Source of the DNA: Argentina anserina | Lineage: Eukaryota > Streptophyta > Magnoliopsida > Rosales > Rosaceae | Direction of reading: 5' to 3' | Assembly (NCBI RefSeq): GCF_933775445.1 | Contig: NW_026089534.1 | Span: 40,750-104,749 of the forward strand | DNA: 64,000 nt | In this document: positions 27,684 to 41,700 of the stretch, piece after piece | Layout: the number at the start of each line of letters is the position of its first letter | Numbering within the stretch: the stretch's first letter is position 1 | Notes under the pieces: model-generated | Told to the model about the DNA's origin: nothing | The model's database searches: none | What the model saw: the letters and a program-made list of their open reading frames with translations, nothing else | Position numbers and translations under genes: made by a program

Positions 27684-29479
27684 AGATACTCAGTTTGAAA
27701 GAAACACACGCCCACAGTGGAAACACTCTCAAATTCAAAAGAAACTCGCATCAGAAAGGCTTACAGAAAGATACTCACACGAGAATTGAAAAAATACTCA
27801 AAGTGCAATAGTAAACATACTCAAATGATAGAAAGATACTCAGTTTGAAAGAAACACACGCCCACACTGGAAACACTCTCAAATTCAAGAAAAACTCGCA
27901 TCGAAAGCCATTCAGAAAGTTACTCAAACGAGAATTGAAAAGATACTCAAATTGCAATAGTAAACATACTCAAACGATAGAAAGATACTCAGTTTGAAAG
28001 AAACACACGCCCACACTGGAAACACTCTCAAATTCAATAGAAACTCGCATCAGAAAGGCTTACAGAATGATACTCAAACGCGAATTGAAAAGATACTCAA
28101 ATTGCAATAGTAAACATACTCAAACGATAGAAAGATACTCAGTTTGAAAGAAACACACGCCCACACTGGAAACACTCTCAAATTCAATAGAAACTCGCAT
28201 CAGAAAGGCTTACAGAAAGATACTCAAACGAGAATTGAAAAGATACTCAAATTGCAATAGTAAACATACTCAAACGATAGAAAGATACTCAGTTTGAAAG
28301 AAACACACGCCCACACTGGAAACACTCTCAAATTCAAAAGAAACTCGCATCAGAAAGGCTTACAGAAAGATACTCACACGAGAATTGAAAAAATACTCAA
28401 AGTGCAATAGTAAACATACTCAGACGATAGAAAGATACTCAGTTTGAAAGAAACACACGCCCACACTGGAAACACTCTCAAATTCAAGAAAAACTTGCAT
28501 CGAAAGCCGTTCAGAAAGATACTCAAACGAGAATTGAAAAGATACTCAAATTGCAATAGTAAACATACTCAAACGATAGAAAGATACTCAGTTTGAAAGA
28601 AACACACGCCCACACTGGAAACACTCTCAAATTCAAAAGAAACTCGCATCAGAAAGGCTTACAGAAAGATACTCACACGAGAATTGAAAAAATACTCAAA
28701 GTGCAATAGTAAACATACTCAAATGATAGAAAGATACTCAGTTTGAAAGAAACACACGCCCACACTGGAAACACTCTCAAATTCAAGAAAAACTCGCATC
28801 GAAAGCCATTCAGAAAGTTACTCAAACGAGAATTGAAAAGATACTCAAATTGCAATAGTAAACATACTCAAACGATAGAAAGATACTCAGTTTGAAAGAA
28901 ACACACGCCCACACTGGAAACACTCTCAAATTCAATAGAAACTCGCATCAGAAAGGCTTACAGAATGATACTCAAACGCGAATTGAAAAGATACTCAAAT
29001 TGCAATAGTAAACATACTCAAACGATAGAAAGATACTCAGTTTGAAAGAAACACACGCCCACACTGGAAACACTCTCAAATTCAATAGAAACTCGCATCA
29101 GAAAGGCTTACAGAAAGATACTCAAACGAGAATTGAAAAGATACTCAAATTGCAATAGTAAACATACTCAAACGATAGAAAGATACTCAGTTTGAAAGAA
29201 ACACACGCCCACACTGGAAACACTCTCAAATTCAAAAGAAACTCGCATCAGAAAGGCTTACAGAAAGATACTCACACGAGAATTGAAAAAATACTCAAAG
29301 TGCAATAGTAAACATACTCAGACGATAGAAAGATACTCAGTTTGAAAGAAACACACGCCCACACTGGAAACACTCTCAAATTCAAGAAAAACTTGCATCG
29401 AAAGCCGTTCAGAAAGATACTCAAACGAGAATTGAAAAGATACTCAAATTGCAATAGTAAACATACTCAAACGATAGAA
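27684..29479 (+). repeat. HOR block: two tandem copies of a six-monomer unit, 898 bp
   Basis: Copies run 27684-28581 and 28582-29479 with order A'-B-A-A-A'-B. Shared markers are 'aaatgatag', 'gccattcagaaag', 'cagaatgatac' with 'caaacgcg', 'ctcagacgatag' and 'aacttgcatcg'. Near the left end 'cccacagtgg' in copy one replaces 'cccacactgg' in copy two. The same six-monomer order appears again around 32622-33360, as part of the larger duplication. Confidence 0.88.
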
Positions 29480-32400
29480 AGATACTCAGTTTGAAAGAAA
29501 CACACGCCCACACTGGAAACACTCTCAAATTCAAAAGAAACTCGCATCAGAAAGGCTTACAGAAAGATACTCACACGAGAATTGAAAAAATACTCAAAGT
29601 GCAATAGTAAACATACTCAAACGATAGAAAGATACTCAGTTTGAAAGAAACACACGCCCACAGTGGAAACACTCTCAAATTCAAAAGAAACTCGCATCAG
29701 AAAGGCTTACAGAAAGATACTCACACGAGAATTGAAAAAATACTCAAAGTGCAATAGTAAACATACTCAAATGATAGAAAGATACTCAGTTTGAAAGAAA
29801 CACACGCCCACACTGGAAACACTCTCAAATTCAAGAAAAACTCGCATCGAAAGCCATTCAAAAAGTTACTCAAACGAGAATTGAAAAGATACTCAAATTG
29901 CAATAGTAAACATACTCAAACGATAGAAAGATACTCAGTTTGAAAGAAACACACGCCCACACTGGAAACACTCTCAAATTCAATAGAAACTCGCGTCAGA
30001 AAGGCTTATAGAAAGATACTCAAACGACAATTGAAAAGATACTCAAAGTGCAATAGTAAACATACTCAAACGATAGAAAGATACTTAGTCTGAAAGTCAA
30101 ACACGCCCACACTGGAAACAATCTCAAATTCAAAAGAAACTCGCATCAGAAAGGCTTACAGAAAGATCCTCACACGAGAATTGAAAAAATACTCAAAGTG
30201 CAATAGTAAACATACTCAAACGATAGAAAGATACTCAGTTTGAAAGAAACACACGCCCACACTGGCAACACTCTCAAATTCAATAGAAACTCGCATCAGA
30301 AAGGCATACAGAAAGATACTCACACGAGAATTGAAAAAATACTCAAAGTGCAATAGTAAACATACTCAAACGATAGAAAGATACTCAGTTTGAAAGAAAC
30401 ACACGCCCACACTGGCAACACTCTCAAATTCAATAGAAACTCGCATCAGAAAGGCTTACAGAAAGATACTCAAACGAGAATTGAAAAGATACTCAAATTG
30501 CAATAGTAAACATACTCAAACGATAGAAAGATACTCAGTTTGAAAGAAACACACGCCCACACTGGAAACACTCTCAAATTCAAAAGAAACTCGCATCAGA
30601 AAGGCTTACAGAGAATACTCAAACGAGAATTGAAAAGATACTCAAATTGCAATAGTAAACATACTCAAACGATAGAAAGATACTCAGTTTGAAAGAAACA
30701 CACGCCCACACTGGAAACACTCTCAAATTCAAAAGAAACTCGCATCAGAAAGGCTTACAGAAAGATACTCACACGAGAATTGAAAAAATACTCAAAGTGC
30801 AATAGTAAACATACTCAAACGATAGAAAGATACTCAGTTTGAAAGAAACACACGCCCACACTGGCAACACTCTCAAATTCAATAGAAACTCGCATCAGAA
30901 AGGCTTACAGAAAGATACTCAAACGAGAATTGAAAAGATACTCAAATTGCAATAGTAAACATACTCAAACGATAGAAAGATACTCAGTTGGAAAGAAACA
31001 CACGCCCACACTGGAAATACTCTCAAATTCAAGAAAAACTCGCATTGAAAGCCGTTCAGAAAGATACTCAAACGAGAATTGAAAGGATACGCAAAGTGCA
31101 ATAGTAAACATACTCAAACGGTAGAAAGATACACAGTTTGAAAGAAACACACGCCCACACTGGAAACACTCTCAAATTCAAGAAAAACTCGCATCGAAAG
31201 CCGTTCAGAAAGATACTCAAACGAGAATTGAAAAGATACTCAAAGTGCAATAGTAAACATACTCAAACGATAGAAAGATACTCAGTTTGAAAGTAACACA
31301 CGCCCACACTGGAAACACTCTCAAATTCAATAGAAATTCGCGTTAGAAAGGCTTATAGAAAGATACTCAAACGAGAATTGAAAAGATACTCAAAGTGCAA
31401 TAGTAAACATACTCAAACGATAGAAAGATACTCAGTCTGAAAGTAACACACGCCCACACTGGAAACAATCTCAAATTCAATAGAAATTCGCGTCAGAAAG
31501 GCTCATAGAAAGATACTCAAACGAGAATTGAAAAGATACTCAAAGTGCAATAGTAAACATACTCAAACGATAGAAAGATACTCAGTTTGAAAGAAACACA
31601 CGCCCACACTGGAAACACTCTCAAATTCAAGAAAAACTCGCATCGAAAGCCGTTCAGAAAGATACTCAAACGAGAATTGAAAAGATATTCAAAGTGCAAT
31701 AGTAAACATACTCAAACGATAGAAAGATACTCAGTTGGAAAGAAACACACGCCCACACTGGAAATACTCTCAAATTCAAGAAAAACTCGCATTGAAAGCC
31801 GTTCAGAAAGATACTCAAACGAGAATTGAAAAGATACGCAAAGTGCAATAGTAAACATACTCAAACGGTAGAAAGATACACAGTTTGAAAGAAACACACG
31901 CCCACACTGGAAACACTCTCAAATTCAAGAAAAACTCGCATCGAAAGCCGTTCAGAAAGATACTCAAACGAGAATTGAAAAGATACTCAAAGTGCAATAG
32001 TAAACATACTCAAACGATAGAAAGATACTCAGTTTGAAAGTAACACACGCCCACACTGGAAACACTCTCAAATTCAATAGAAATTCGCGTCAGAAAGGCT
32101 TATAGAAAGATACTCAAACGAGAATTGAAAAGATACTCAAAGTGCAATAGTAAACATACTCAAACGATAGAAAGATACTCAGTCTGAAAGTAACACACGC
32201 CCACACTGGAAACAATCTCAAATTCAATAGAAATTCGCGTCAGAAAGGCTTATAGAAAGATACTCAAACGAGAATTGAAAAGATACTCAAAGTGCAATAG
32301 TAAACATACTCAAACGATAGAAAGATACTCAGTTTGAAAGAAACACACGCCCACACTGGAAACACTCTCAAATTCAAGAAAAACTCGCATCGAAAGCCGT

Positions 32401-35400
32401 TCAGAAAGATACTCAAACGAGAATTGAAAAGATACTCAAAGTGCAATAGTAAACATACTCAAACGATAGAAAGATACTCAGTTTGAAAGTAACACACGCC
32501 CACACTGGAAACACTCTCAAATTCAAAAGAAACTCGCATCAGAAAGGCATACAGAAAGATACTCACACGAGAATTGAAAAAATACTCAAAGTGCAATAGT
32601 AAACATACTCAAACGATAGAAAGATACTCAGTTTGAAAGAAACACACGCCCACACTGGAAACACTCTCAAATTCAAGAAAAACTCGCATCGAAAGCCATT
32701 CAGAAAGTTACTCAAACGAGAATTGAAAAGATACTCAAATTGCAATAGTAAACATACTCAAACGATAGAAAGATACTCAGTTTGAAAGAAACACACGCCC
32801 ACACTGGAAACACTCTCAAATTCAATAGAAACTCGCATCAGAAAGGCTTACAGAATGATACTCAAACGCGAATTGAAAAGATACTCAAATTGCAATAGTA
32901 AACATACTCAAACGATAGAAAGATACTCAGTTTGAAAGAAACACACGCCCACACTGGAAACACTCTCAAATTCAATAGAAACTCGCATCAGAAAGGCTTA
33001 CAGAAAGATACTCAAACGAGAATTGAAAAGATACTCAAATTGCAATAGTAAACATACTCAAACGATAGAAAGATACTCAGTTTGAAAGAAACACACGCCC
33101 ACACTGGAAACACTCTCAAATTCAAAAGAAACTCGCATCAGAAAGGCTTACAGAAAGATACTCACACGAGAATTGAAAAAATACTCAAAGTGCAATAGTA
33201 AACATACTCAGACGATAGAAAGATACTCAGTTTGAAAGAAACACACGCCCACACTGGAAACACTCTCAAATTCAAGAAAAACTTGCATCGAAAGCCGTTC
33301 AGAAAGATACTCAAACGAGAATTGAAAAGATACTAAAATTGCAATAGTAAACATACTCAAACGATAGAAAGATACTCAGTTGAAAGAAACACACGCCCAC
33401 ACTGGAAACACTCTCAAATTCAAAAGAAACTCGCATCAGAAAGGCTTACAGAAAGATACTCACACGAGAATTGAAAAAATACTCAAAGTGCAATAGTAAA
33501 CATACTCAAACGATAGAAAGATACTCAGTTTGAAAGAAACACACGCCCACAGTGGAAACACTCTCAAATTCAAAAGAAACTCGCATCAGAAAGGCTTACA
33601 GAAAGATACTCACACGAGAATTGAAAAAATACTCAAAGTGCAATAGTAAACATACTCAAATGATAGAAAGATACTCAGTTTGAAAGAAACACACGCCCAC
33701 ACTGGAAACACTCTCAAATTCAAGAAAAACTCGCATCGAAAGCCATTCAAAAAGTTACTCAAACGAGAATTGAAAAGATACTCAAATTGCAATAGTAAAC
33801 ATACTCAAACGATAGAAAGATACTCAGTTTGAAAGAAACACACGCCCACACTGGAAACACTCTCAAATTCAATAGAAACTCGCGTCAGAAAGGCTTATAG
33901 AAAGATACTCAAACGACAATTGAAAAGATACTCAAAGTGCAATAGTAAACATACTCAAACGATAGAAAGATACTCAGTCTGAAAGTCAAACACGCCCACA
34001 CTGGAAACAATCTCAAATTCAAAAGAAACTCGCATCAGAAAGGCTTACAGAAAGATCCTCACACGAGAATTGAAAAAATACTCAAAGTGCAATAGTAAAC
34101 ATACTCAAACGATAGAAAGATACTCAGTTTGAAAGAAACACACGCCCACACTGGCAACACTCTCAAATTCAATAGAAACTCGCATCAGAAAGGCATACAG
34201 AAAGATACTCACACGAGAATTGAAAAAATACTCAAAGTGCAATAGTAAACATACTCAAACGATAGAAAGATACTCAGTTTGAAAGAAACACACGCCCACA
34301 CAAGCAACACTCTCAAATTCAATAGAAACTCGCATCAGAAAGGCTTACAGAAAGATACTCAAACGAGAATTGAAAAGATACTCAAATTGCAATAGTAAAC
34401 ATACTCAAACGATAGAAAGATACTCAGTTTGAAAGAAACACACGCCCACACTGGAAACACTCTCAAATTCAATAGAAACTCGCATCAGAAAGGCTTACAG
34501 AAAGATACTCAAACGAGAATTGAAAAGATACTCAAATTGCAATAGTAAACATACTCAAACGATAGAAAGATACTCAGTTGGAAAGAAACACACGCCCACA
34601 CTGGAAATACTCTCAAATTCAAGAAAAACTCGCATTGAAAGCCGTTCAGAAAGATACTCAAACGAGAATTGAAAGGATACGCAAAGTGCAATAGTAAACA
34701 TACTCAAACGGTAGAAAGATACACAGTTTGAAAGAAACACACGCCCACACTGGAAACACTCTCAAATTCAAGAAAAACTCGCATCGAAAGCCGTTCAGAA
34801 AGATACTCAAACGAGAATTGAAAAGATACTCAAAGTGCAATAGTAAACATACTCAAACGATAGAAAGATACTCAGTTTGAGAGAAACACACGCCCACACT
34901 GGAAACACTATAAAATTCAAGAAAAACTCGCATCGAAAGCCGTTCAGAAAGATACTCAAACGAGAATTGAAAAGATACGCAAAGTGCAATAGTAAACATA
35001 CTCAAACGGTAGAAAGATACACAGTTTGAAAGAAACACACGCCCACACTGGAAACACTCTCAAATTCAAGAAAAACTCGCATCGAAAGCCGTTCAGAAAG
35101 ATACTCAAACGAGAATTGAAAAGATACTCAAAGTGCAATAGTAAACATACTCAAACGATAGAAAGATACTCAGTTTGAAAGTAACACACGCCCACACTGG
35201 AAACACTCTCAAATTCAATAGAAATTCGCGTCAGAAAGGCTTATAGAAAGATACTCAAACGAGAATTGAAAAGATACTCAAAGTGCAATAGTAAACATAC
35301 TCAAACGATAGAAAGATACTCAGTCTGAAAGTAACACACGCCCACACTGGAAACAATCTCAAATTCAATAGAAATTCGCGTCAGAAAGGCTTATAGAAAG

Positions 35401-35762
35401 ATACTCAAACGAGAATTGAAAAGATACTCAAAGTGCAATAGTAAACATACTCAAACGATAGAAAGATACTCAGTTTGAAAGAAACACACGCCCACACTGG
35501 AAACACTCTCAAATTCAAGAAAAACTCGCATCGAAAGCCGTTCAGAAAGATACTCAAACGAGAATTGAAAAGATACTCAAAGTGCAATAGTAAACATACT
35601 CAAACGATAGAAAGATACTCAGTTTGAAAGTAACACACGCCCACACTGGAAACACTCTCAAATTCAAAAGAAACTCGCATCAGAAAGGCATACAGAAAGA
35701 TACTCACACGAGAATTGAAAAAATACTCAAAGTGCAATAGTAAACATACTCAAACGATAGAA
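28732..35762 (+). repeat. Large duplicated segment, 3,890 bp then 3,141 bp; second copy lacks five monomers
   Basis: Copy one spans about 28732-32621 and copy two about 32622-35762. Rare markers recur in the same order: 'gaaagtcaaacac' near 30095 and 33983, 'gatcctcacac' near 30165 and 34054, 'cagttggaaag' at 30986 and 34576, and 'gatacacagtttg' at 31128 and 34718. The offset is 3,889-3,890 bp at first, 3,590 bp after about 30.9 kb, and 3,141 bp after about 31.8 kb. Copy two is therefore shorter by two monomers (299 bp) and then by three (449 bp). Within copy one a five-monomer unit repeats at 747 bp (31068 to 31815). A monomer near 34870-35000 with 'gagagaaac' and 'cactataaaattc' is found in copy two but not in copy one. 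Confidence 0.85.
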
Positions 35763-37281
35763 AGATACTCAGTTTGAAAGAAACACACGCCCACACTGGC
35801 AACACTCTCAAATTCAATAGAAACTCGCATCAGAAAGGCTTACAGAAAGATACTCAAACGAGAATTGAAAAGATACTCAAAGTGCAATAGTAAACATACT
35901 CAAACGATAGAAAGATACTCAGTTTGATAGAAACACACGCCCACACTGGAAACACTCTCAAATTCAAGAAAAACTCGCATCGAAAGCCGTTCAGAAAGAT
36001 ACTCAAACGAGAATTGAAAAGATACTCAAATTGCAATAGTAAACATACTCAAACGATAGAAAGATACTCAGTTTGAAAGAAACACACGCCCACATTGGAA
36101 ACAGTCCAAAATTCAATAGAAACTCGCATTCGAAAGCCGTTCAGAAAGATACTCAACCAAGAATTGAAAAGATACTCAAATTGCAATTGTAAACATACTC
36201 AAACGGTAGAAAGATACTCAGTTTGAAAGAAACACACGCCCACACTGGAAACACTCTCAAATTCAAGAAAAACTCGCATCGAAAGCCGTTCAGAAAGATA
36301 CTCAAACGAGAATTGAAAAGATACTCAAAGTGCAATAGTAAACATACTCAAACGATAGAAAGATACTCAGTTTGAAAGAAACACACGCCCACACTGGAAA
36401 CACTCTCAAATTCAATAGAAACTCGCATCAGAAAGCCTTACAGAAAGATACTCAAACGAGAATTGAAAAGATTCTCAAAGTGCAATAGTAAACATACTCA
36501 AACGATAGAAAGATACTTAGTTTGAGAGAAACACACGCCCACACTGGAAACACTCTAAAATTCTAGAAAAACTCGCATCGAAAGCCGTTCAGAAAGATAC
36601 TCAAACGAGGATTGAAAAGATACTCAAATTGTAATAGTAAACATACTCAAACGATAGAAAGATACTCAGTTTGAAACAAACACACGCCCACACTGGAAAC
36701 ACTCTAAAATTCAATAGAAACTCGCTTCAGAAAGGCTTACAGAAAGATACTCAAACGAGAATTGAAAAGATACTCAAAGTGCAATAGTAAACATACTCAA
36801 ACGGTAGAAAGATACTCAGTTTGAAAGAAACACACGCCCACACTGGAAAGACTCAAATTCAAGAAAAACTCGCATCGAAAGCCGTTCAGAAAGATACTCA
36901 AACGAGAATTGAAAAGATACTCAAATTGCAATAGTAAACATACTCAAACGATAGAAAGATACTCAGTTTGAAAGAAACACACGCCCACACTGGAAACACT
37001 CTAAAATTCAATAGAAACTCGCATCAGAAATCCTTACAGAAAGATACTCAAACGAGAATTGAAAAGATACTCAAATTGCAATTGTAAACATACTCAAACG
37101 ATAGAAAGATACTCAGTTTGAAAGAAACACACGCGCACACTGGAAATACTCTCAAATTCAATAGAAACTCGCATTAGAAAGCCTTACAGAAAGATACTCA
37201 AACGAGAATTGAAAAGATACTCAGATTGCAATAGTAAACATACTCAAACGATAAAAAGATACTCAGTTTGAAAGAAACACA

Positions 37282-37410
37282 CGCCCACACTGGAAATACT
37301 CTCAAATTCAATAGAAACTCGCATCAGAAAGCCTTACAGAAAGATACTCAGATTGCAATAGTAAACATACTCAAACGATAGAAAGATACTCAGTTTGAAA
37401 GAAACACACG
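37282..37410 (+). repeat. Monomer with an internal 23-bp deletion
   Basis: At about 37345-37355 the text 'aaagatactca' runs straight into 'gattgcaatag', whereas the preceding monomer has an extra 23 bases between the same two landmarks. The missing piece is exactly one internal 'ctcaaa' unit. Loss in register between two copies of the 'gatactca' motif, by slippage or recombination, explains it without any other change. The monomer limits given are approximate. Confidence 0.85.
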
Positions 37411-40400
37411 CCCACACTGGAAACACTCTCAAATTCAATAGAAAGTCGCATCAGAAAGCCTTACAGAAAGATACTCAAACCAGAATTGAAAAGATTCTCA
37501 AAGTGCAATAGTAAACATACTCAAACGATAGAAAGATACTCAGTTTGAGAGAAACACTCGCCCACACTGGAAACACTCTCAAATTCAAGAAAAACTCGCA
37601 TCGAAAGCCGTTCAGAAAGATACTCATACGAGGATTGAAAAGATACTCAAATTGCAATAGTAAACATACTCAAACGATAGAAAGATACTCAGTTTGAAAG
37701 AAACACACGCCCACACTGGAAACACTCTCAAATTCAAGAAAAACTCGCATCAGAAAGGCTTACAGAAAGATACTCAAACGAGAATTTAAAAGATACTCAA
37801 AGTGCAATAGTAAACATACTCAAACGATAGAAAATACCCAGTTTGAGAGAAACACACGCCCACACTGGAAACACTCTAAAATTCAAGAAAAACTCGCATC
37901 GAAAGCCGTTCAGAATGATACTCAAACGAGGATTGAAAAGATACTCAAATTGTAATAGTAAACATACTCAAACGATAGAAAGATACTCAGTTTGAAACAA
38001 ACACACGCCCACACTGGAAACACTCTCAAATTCAATAGAAACTCGCATCAGAAAGGCTTACAGAAAGATACTCAAACGAGAATTGAAAAGATACTCAAAG
38101 TGCAATAGTAAACATACTCAAACGGTAGAAAGATACTCAGTTTGAAAGAAACACACGCCCACACTGGAAAGACTCTCAAATTCAAGAAAAACTCGCATCG
38201 AAAGCCGTTCAGAAAGATACTTAAACGAGAATTGAAAAGATACTCAAATTGCAATAGTAAACATACTCAAACGATAGAAAGATACTCAGTTTGAAAGAAA
38301 CACACGCCCACACTGGAAACACTCTAAAATTCAATAGAAACTCGCATCAGAAATCCTTACAGAAAGATACTCAAACGAGAATTGAAAAGATACTCAAATT
38401 GCAATTGTAAACATACTCAAACGATAGAAAAATACTCAGTTGGAAAGAAGCACACGCCAACACTGGAAATACTCTAAAATTCAATAGAAACTCGCATCAG
38501 AAAACCTTACAGAAAGATACTCAAACGAGAATTGAAAAGATACTCAAATTGCAATTGTAAACATACTCAAACGATAGAAAAATACTCAGTTGGAAAGAAA
38601 CACACGCCCACAATGGAAATACTCTAAAATTCAATAGAAACTCGCATCAGAAAACCTTACAGAAAGATACTCAAACGAGAATTGAAAAGATACTCAAATT
38701 GCAATTGTAAACATACTCAAACGATAGAAAAATACTCAGTTGGAAAGAAACACACGCCCACACTGGAAATACTCTCAAATTCAAGAAAAACTCGCATCGA
38801 AAGCCGTTCAGAAAGATACTCAAACGAGAATTGAAAAGATACTCAAATTGCAATAGTAAACATACTCAAACGATAGAAAGATACTCAGTTTGAAAGAAAC
38901 ACACGCCCACATTGGAAACAGTATAAAATTCAATAGAAACTCGCATTCGAAAGCCGTTCAGAAAGATACTCAACCGAGAATTGAAAAGATACTCAAATTG
39001 CAATTGTAAACATACTTAAACGGTAGAAAGATACTCAGTTTGAAAGAAACACACGCCCAGACTGGAAACACTCTCAAATTCAAGAAAAACTCGCATCGAA
39101 AGCCGTTCAGAAAGATACTCAAACGAGCATTGAAAAGATACTCAAATTGCAATTGTAAACATACTCAAACGATAGAAAGATACTCAGTTGGAAAGAAACA
39201 CATGCCCACACTGGAAATACTCTAAAATTCAATAGAAACTCGCATCAGAAAACCTTACAGAAAGATACTCAGACGAGAATTGAAGAGATACTCAAATTGC
39301 AATAGTAAACATACTCAAACGATAGAAAGATACTCATTTTGTAAGAAACACACGCCCATACTGGAAACACTCTAAAATTTAATAGAAACTCGCATCAGAA
39401 AACCTTACAGAAAGATACTCAAACGAGAATTGAAAAGATACTCAAATTGCAATTGTAAACATACTCAAACGATAGAAAGATACTCAGTTGGAAAGAAACA
39501 CATGCCCACACTGGAAATACTCTAAAATTCAATAGAAACTCGCATCAGAAAACCTTACAGAAAGATACTCAGACGAGAATTGAAAAGATACTCAAATTGC
39601 AATTGTAAACATACTCAAACGGTAGAAAGATACTCAGTTTGAAATAAACACACGCCCACACTGGAAACACTTTCAAATTCAAGAAAAACTCGCATCGAAA
39701 GCCGTTCAGAAAGATACTCAAACGAGAATTGAAAAGATACTCAAAGTGCAATAGTAAACATACTCAAACGATAGAAAGATACTCAGTTTGAAAGAAACAC
39801 ACGCCCACACTGGAAACACTCTCAAATTCAATAGAAACTCGCATCAGAAAGGCTTACAGAAAGATACTCAAACGAGAATTGAAAAGATACTCAAAGTGCA
39901 ATTGTAAACATACTCAAACGATAGAAAGATACTCAGTTGGAAAGAAACACATGTCCACACTGGAAATACTCTAAAATTCAATAGAAACTCGCATCAGAAA
40001 ACCTTACAGAAAGATACTCAGACGAGAATTGAAAAGATACTCAAATTGCAATTGTAAACATACTCAAACGGTAGAAAGATACTCAGTTTGAAAGAAACAC
40101 ACGCCCACACTGGAAACACTTTCAAATTCAAGAAAAACTCGCATCGAAAGCCGTTCAGAAAGATACTCAAACGAGAATGAAAAGATACTCAAAGTGCAAT
40201 AGTAAACATACTCAAACGATAGAAAGATACTCAGTTTGAAAGAAACACACGCCCACACTGGAAACACTCTAAAATTCAATAGATACTCGTATCAGAAAAC
40301 CTTACAGAAAGATACTCAAACGAGAATTGAAAAGATACTCAAATTGCAATTGTAAACATACTCAAACGATAGAAAGAACTCAGTTGGAAAGAAACACATG

Positions 40401-41579
40401 TCCACACTGGAAATACTCTAAAATTCAATAGAAACTCGCATCAGAAAACCTTACAGAAAGATACTCAGACGAGAATTGAAAAGATACTCAAATTGCAATT
40501 GTAAACATACTCAAACTGGTAGAAAGATACTCAGTTTGAAAGAAACACACGCCCACACTGGAAACACTCTCAAATTCAATAGAAACTCGCATCAGAAAGG
40601 CTTACAGAAAGATACTCAAACGAGAATTGAAAAGATACTCAAAGTGCAATTGTAAACATACTCAAACGATAGAAAGATACTCAGTTGGAAAGAAACACAT
40701 GTCCACACTGGAAATACTCTAAAATTCAATAGAAACTCGCATCAGAAAACCTTACAGAAAGATACTCAGACGAGAATTGAAAAGATACTCAAAGTGCAAT
40801 AGTAAACATACTCAAACGATAGAAAGATACTCAGTTTGAAAGAAACACACGCCCACACTGGAAACACTCTCAAATTCAAAAGAAACTCGCATCAGAAAGG
40901 CTTACAGAAAGATACTCACACGAGAATTGAAAAAATACTCAAAGTGCAATAGTAACCATACTCAAACGATAGAAAGATACTCAGTTTGAAAGAAACACAC
41001 GCCCACACTGGAAACACTCTCAAATTCAATAGAAACTCGCATCAGAAAGGCTTACAGAAAGATACTCAAACGAGAATTGAAAAGATACTCAAAGTGCAAT
41101 AGTAAACATACTCAAACGATAGAAAGATACTCAGTTTGAGAGAAACACACGCCCACACTGGAAACACTCCTAAAATTCAAGAAAAACTCGCATCGAAAGC
41201 CGTTCAGAAAGATACTCAAACGAGGATTCAAAAGATACTCAAATTGTAATAGTAAACATACTCAAACGATAGAAAGATACTCAGTTTGAAACAAACACAC
41301 GCCCACACTGGAAACACTCTCAAATTCAATAGAAACTCGCATCAGAAAGGCTTACAGAAAGATACTCAAACGAGAATTGAAAAGATACTCAAAGTGCAAT
41401 AGTAAACATACTCAAACGGTAGAAAGATACTCAGTTTGAAAGAAACACACGCCCACACTGGAAACACTCTCAAATTCAAGAAAAACTCGCATCGAAAGCC
41501 GTTCAGAAAGATACTCAAACGAGAATTGAAAAGATACTCAAATTGCAATAGTAAACATACTCAAACGATAGAAAGATAC

Positions 41580-41700
41580 TCAGTTTGAAAGAAACACACG
41601 CCCATATTGGAAACAGTCTAAAATTCAATAGAAACTCGCATTCGAAAGCCGTTCAGAAAGATACTCAACCGAGAATTGAAAAGATAGTCAGTTGGAAAGA
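41580..41700 (+). repeat. Monomer with an internal 42-bp deletion
   Basis: At about 41683-41690, 'gaattgaaaagata' is followed directly by 'gtcagttggaaag', the start of the next monomer. The 42 bases normally in between equal one 23-bp unit plus the 19-bp unit. The spacing of flanking B contexts confirms this: 41366 to 41773 is 407 bp, against 449 expected for three monomers. The next monomer also has 'gatagtcaaattg' in place of 'gatactcaaattg', so this G variant is shared locally. Confidence 0.88.
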
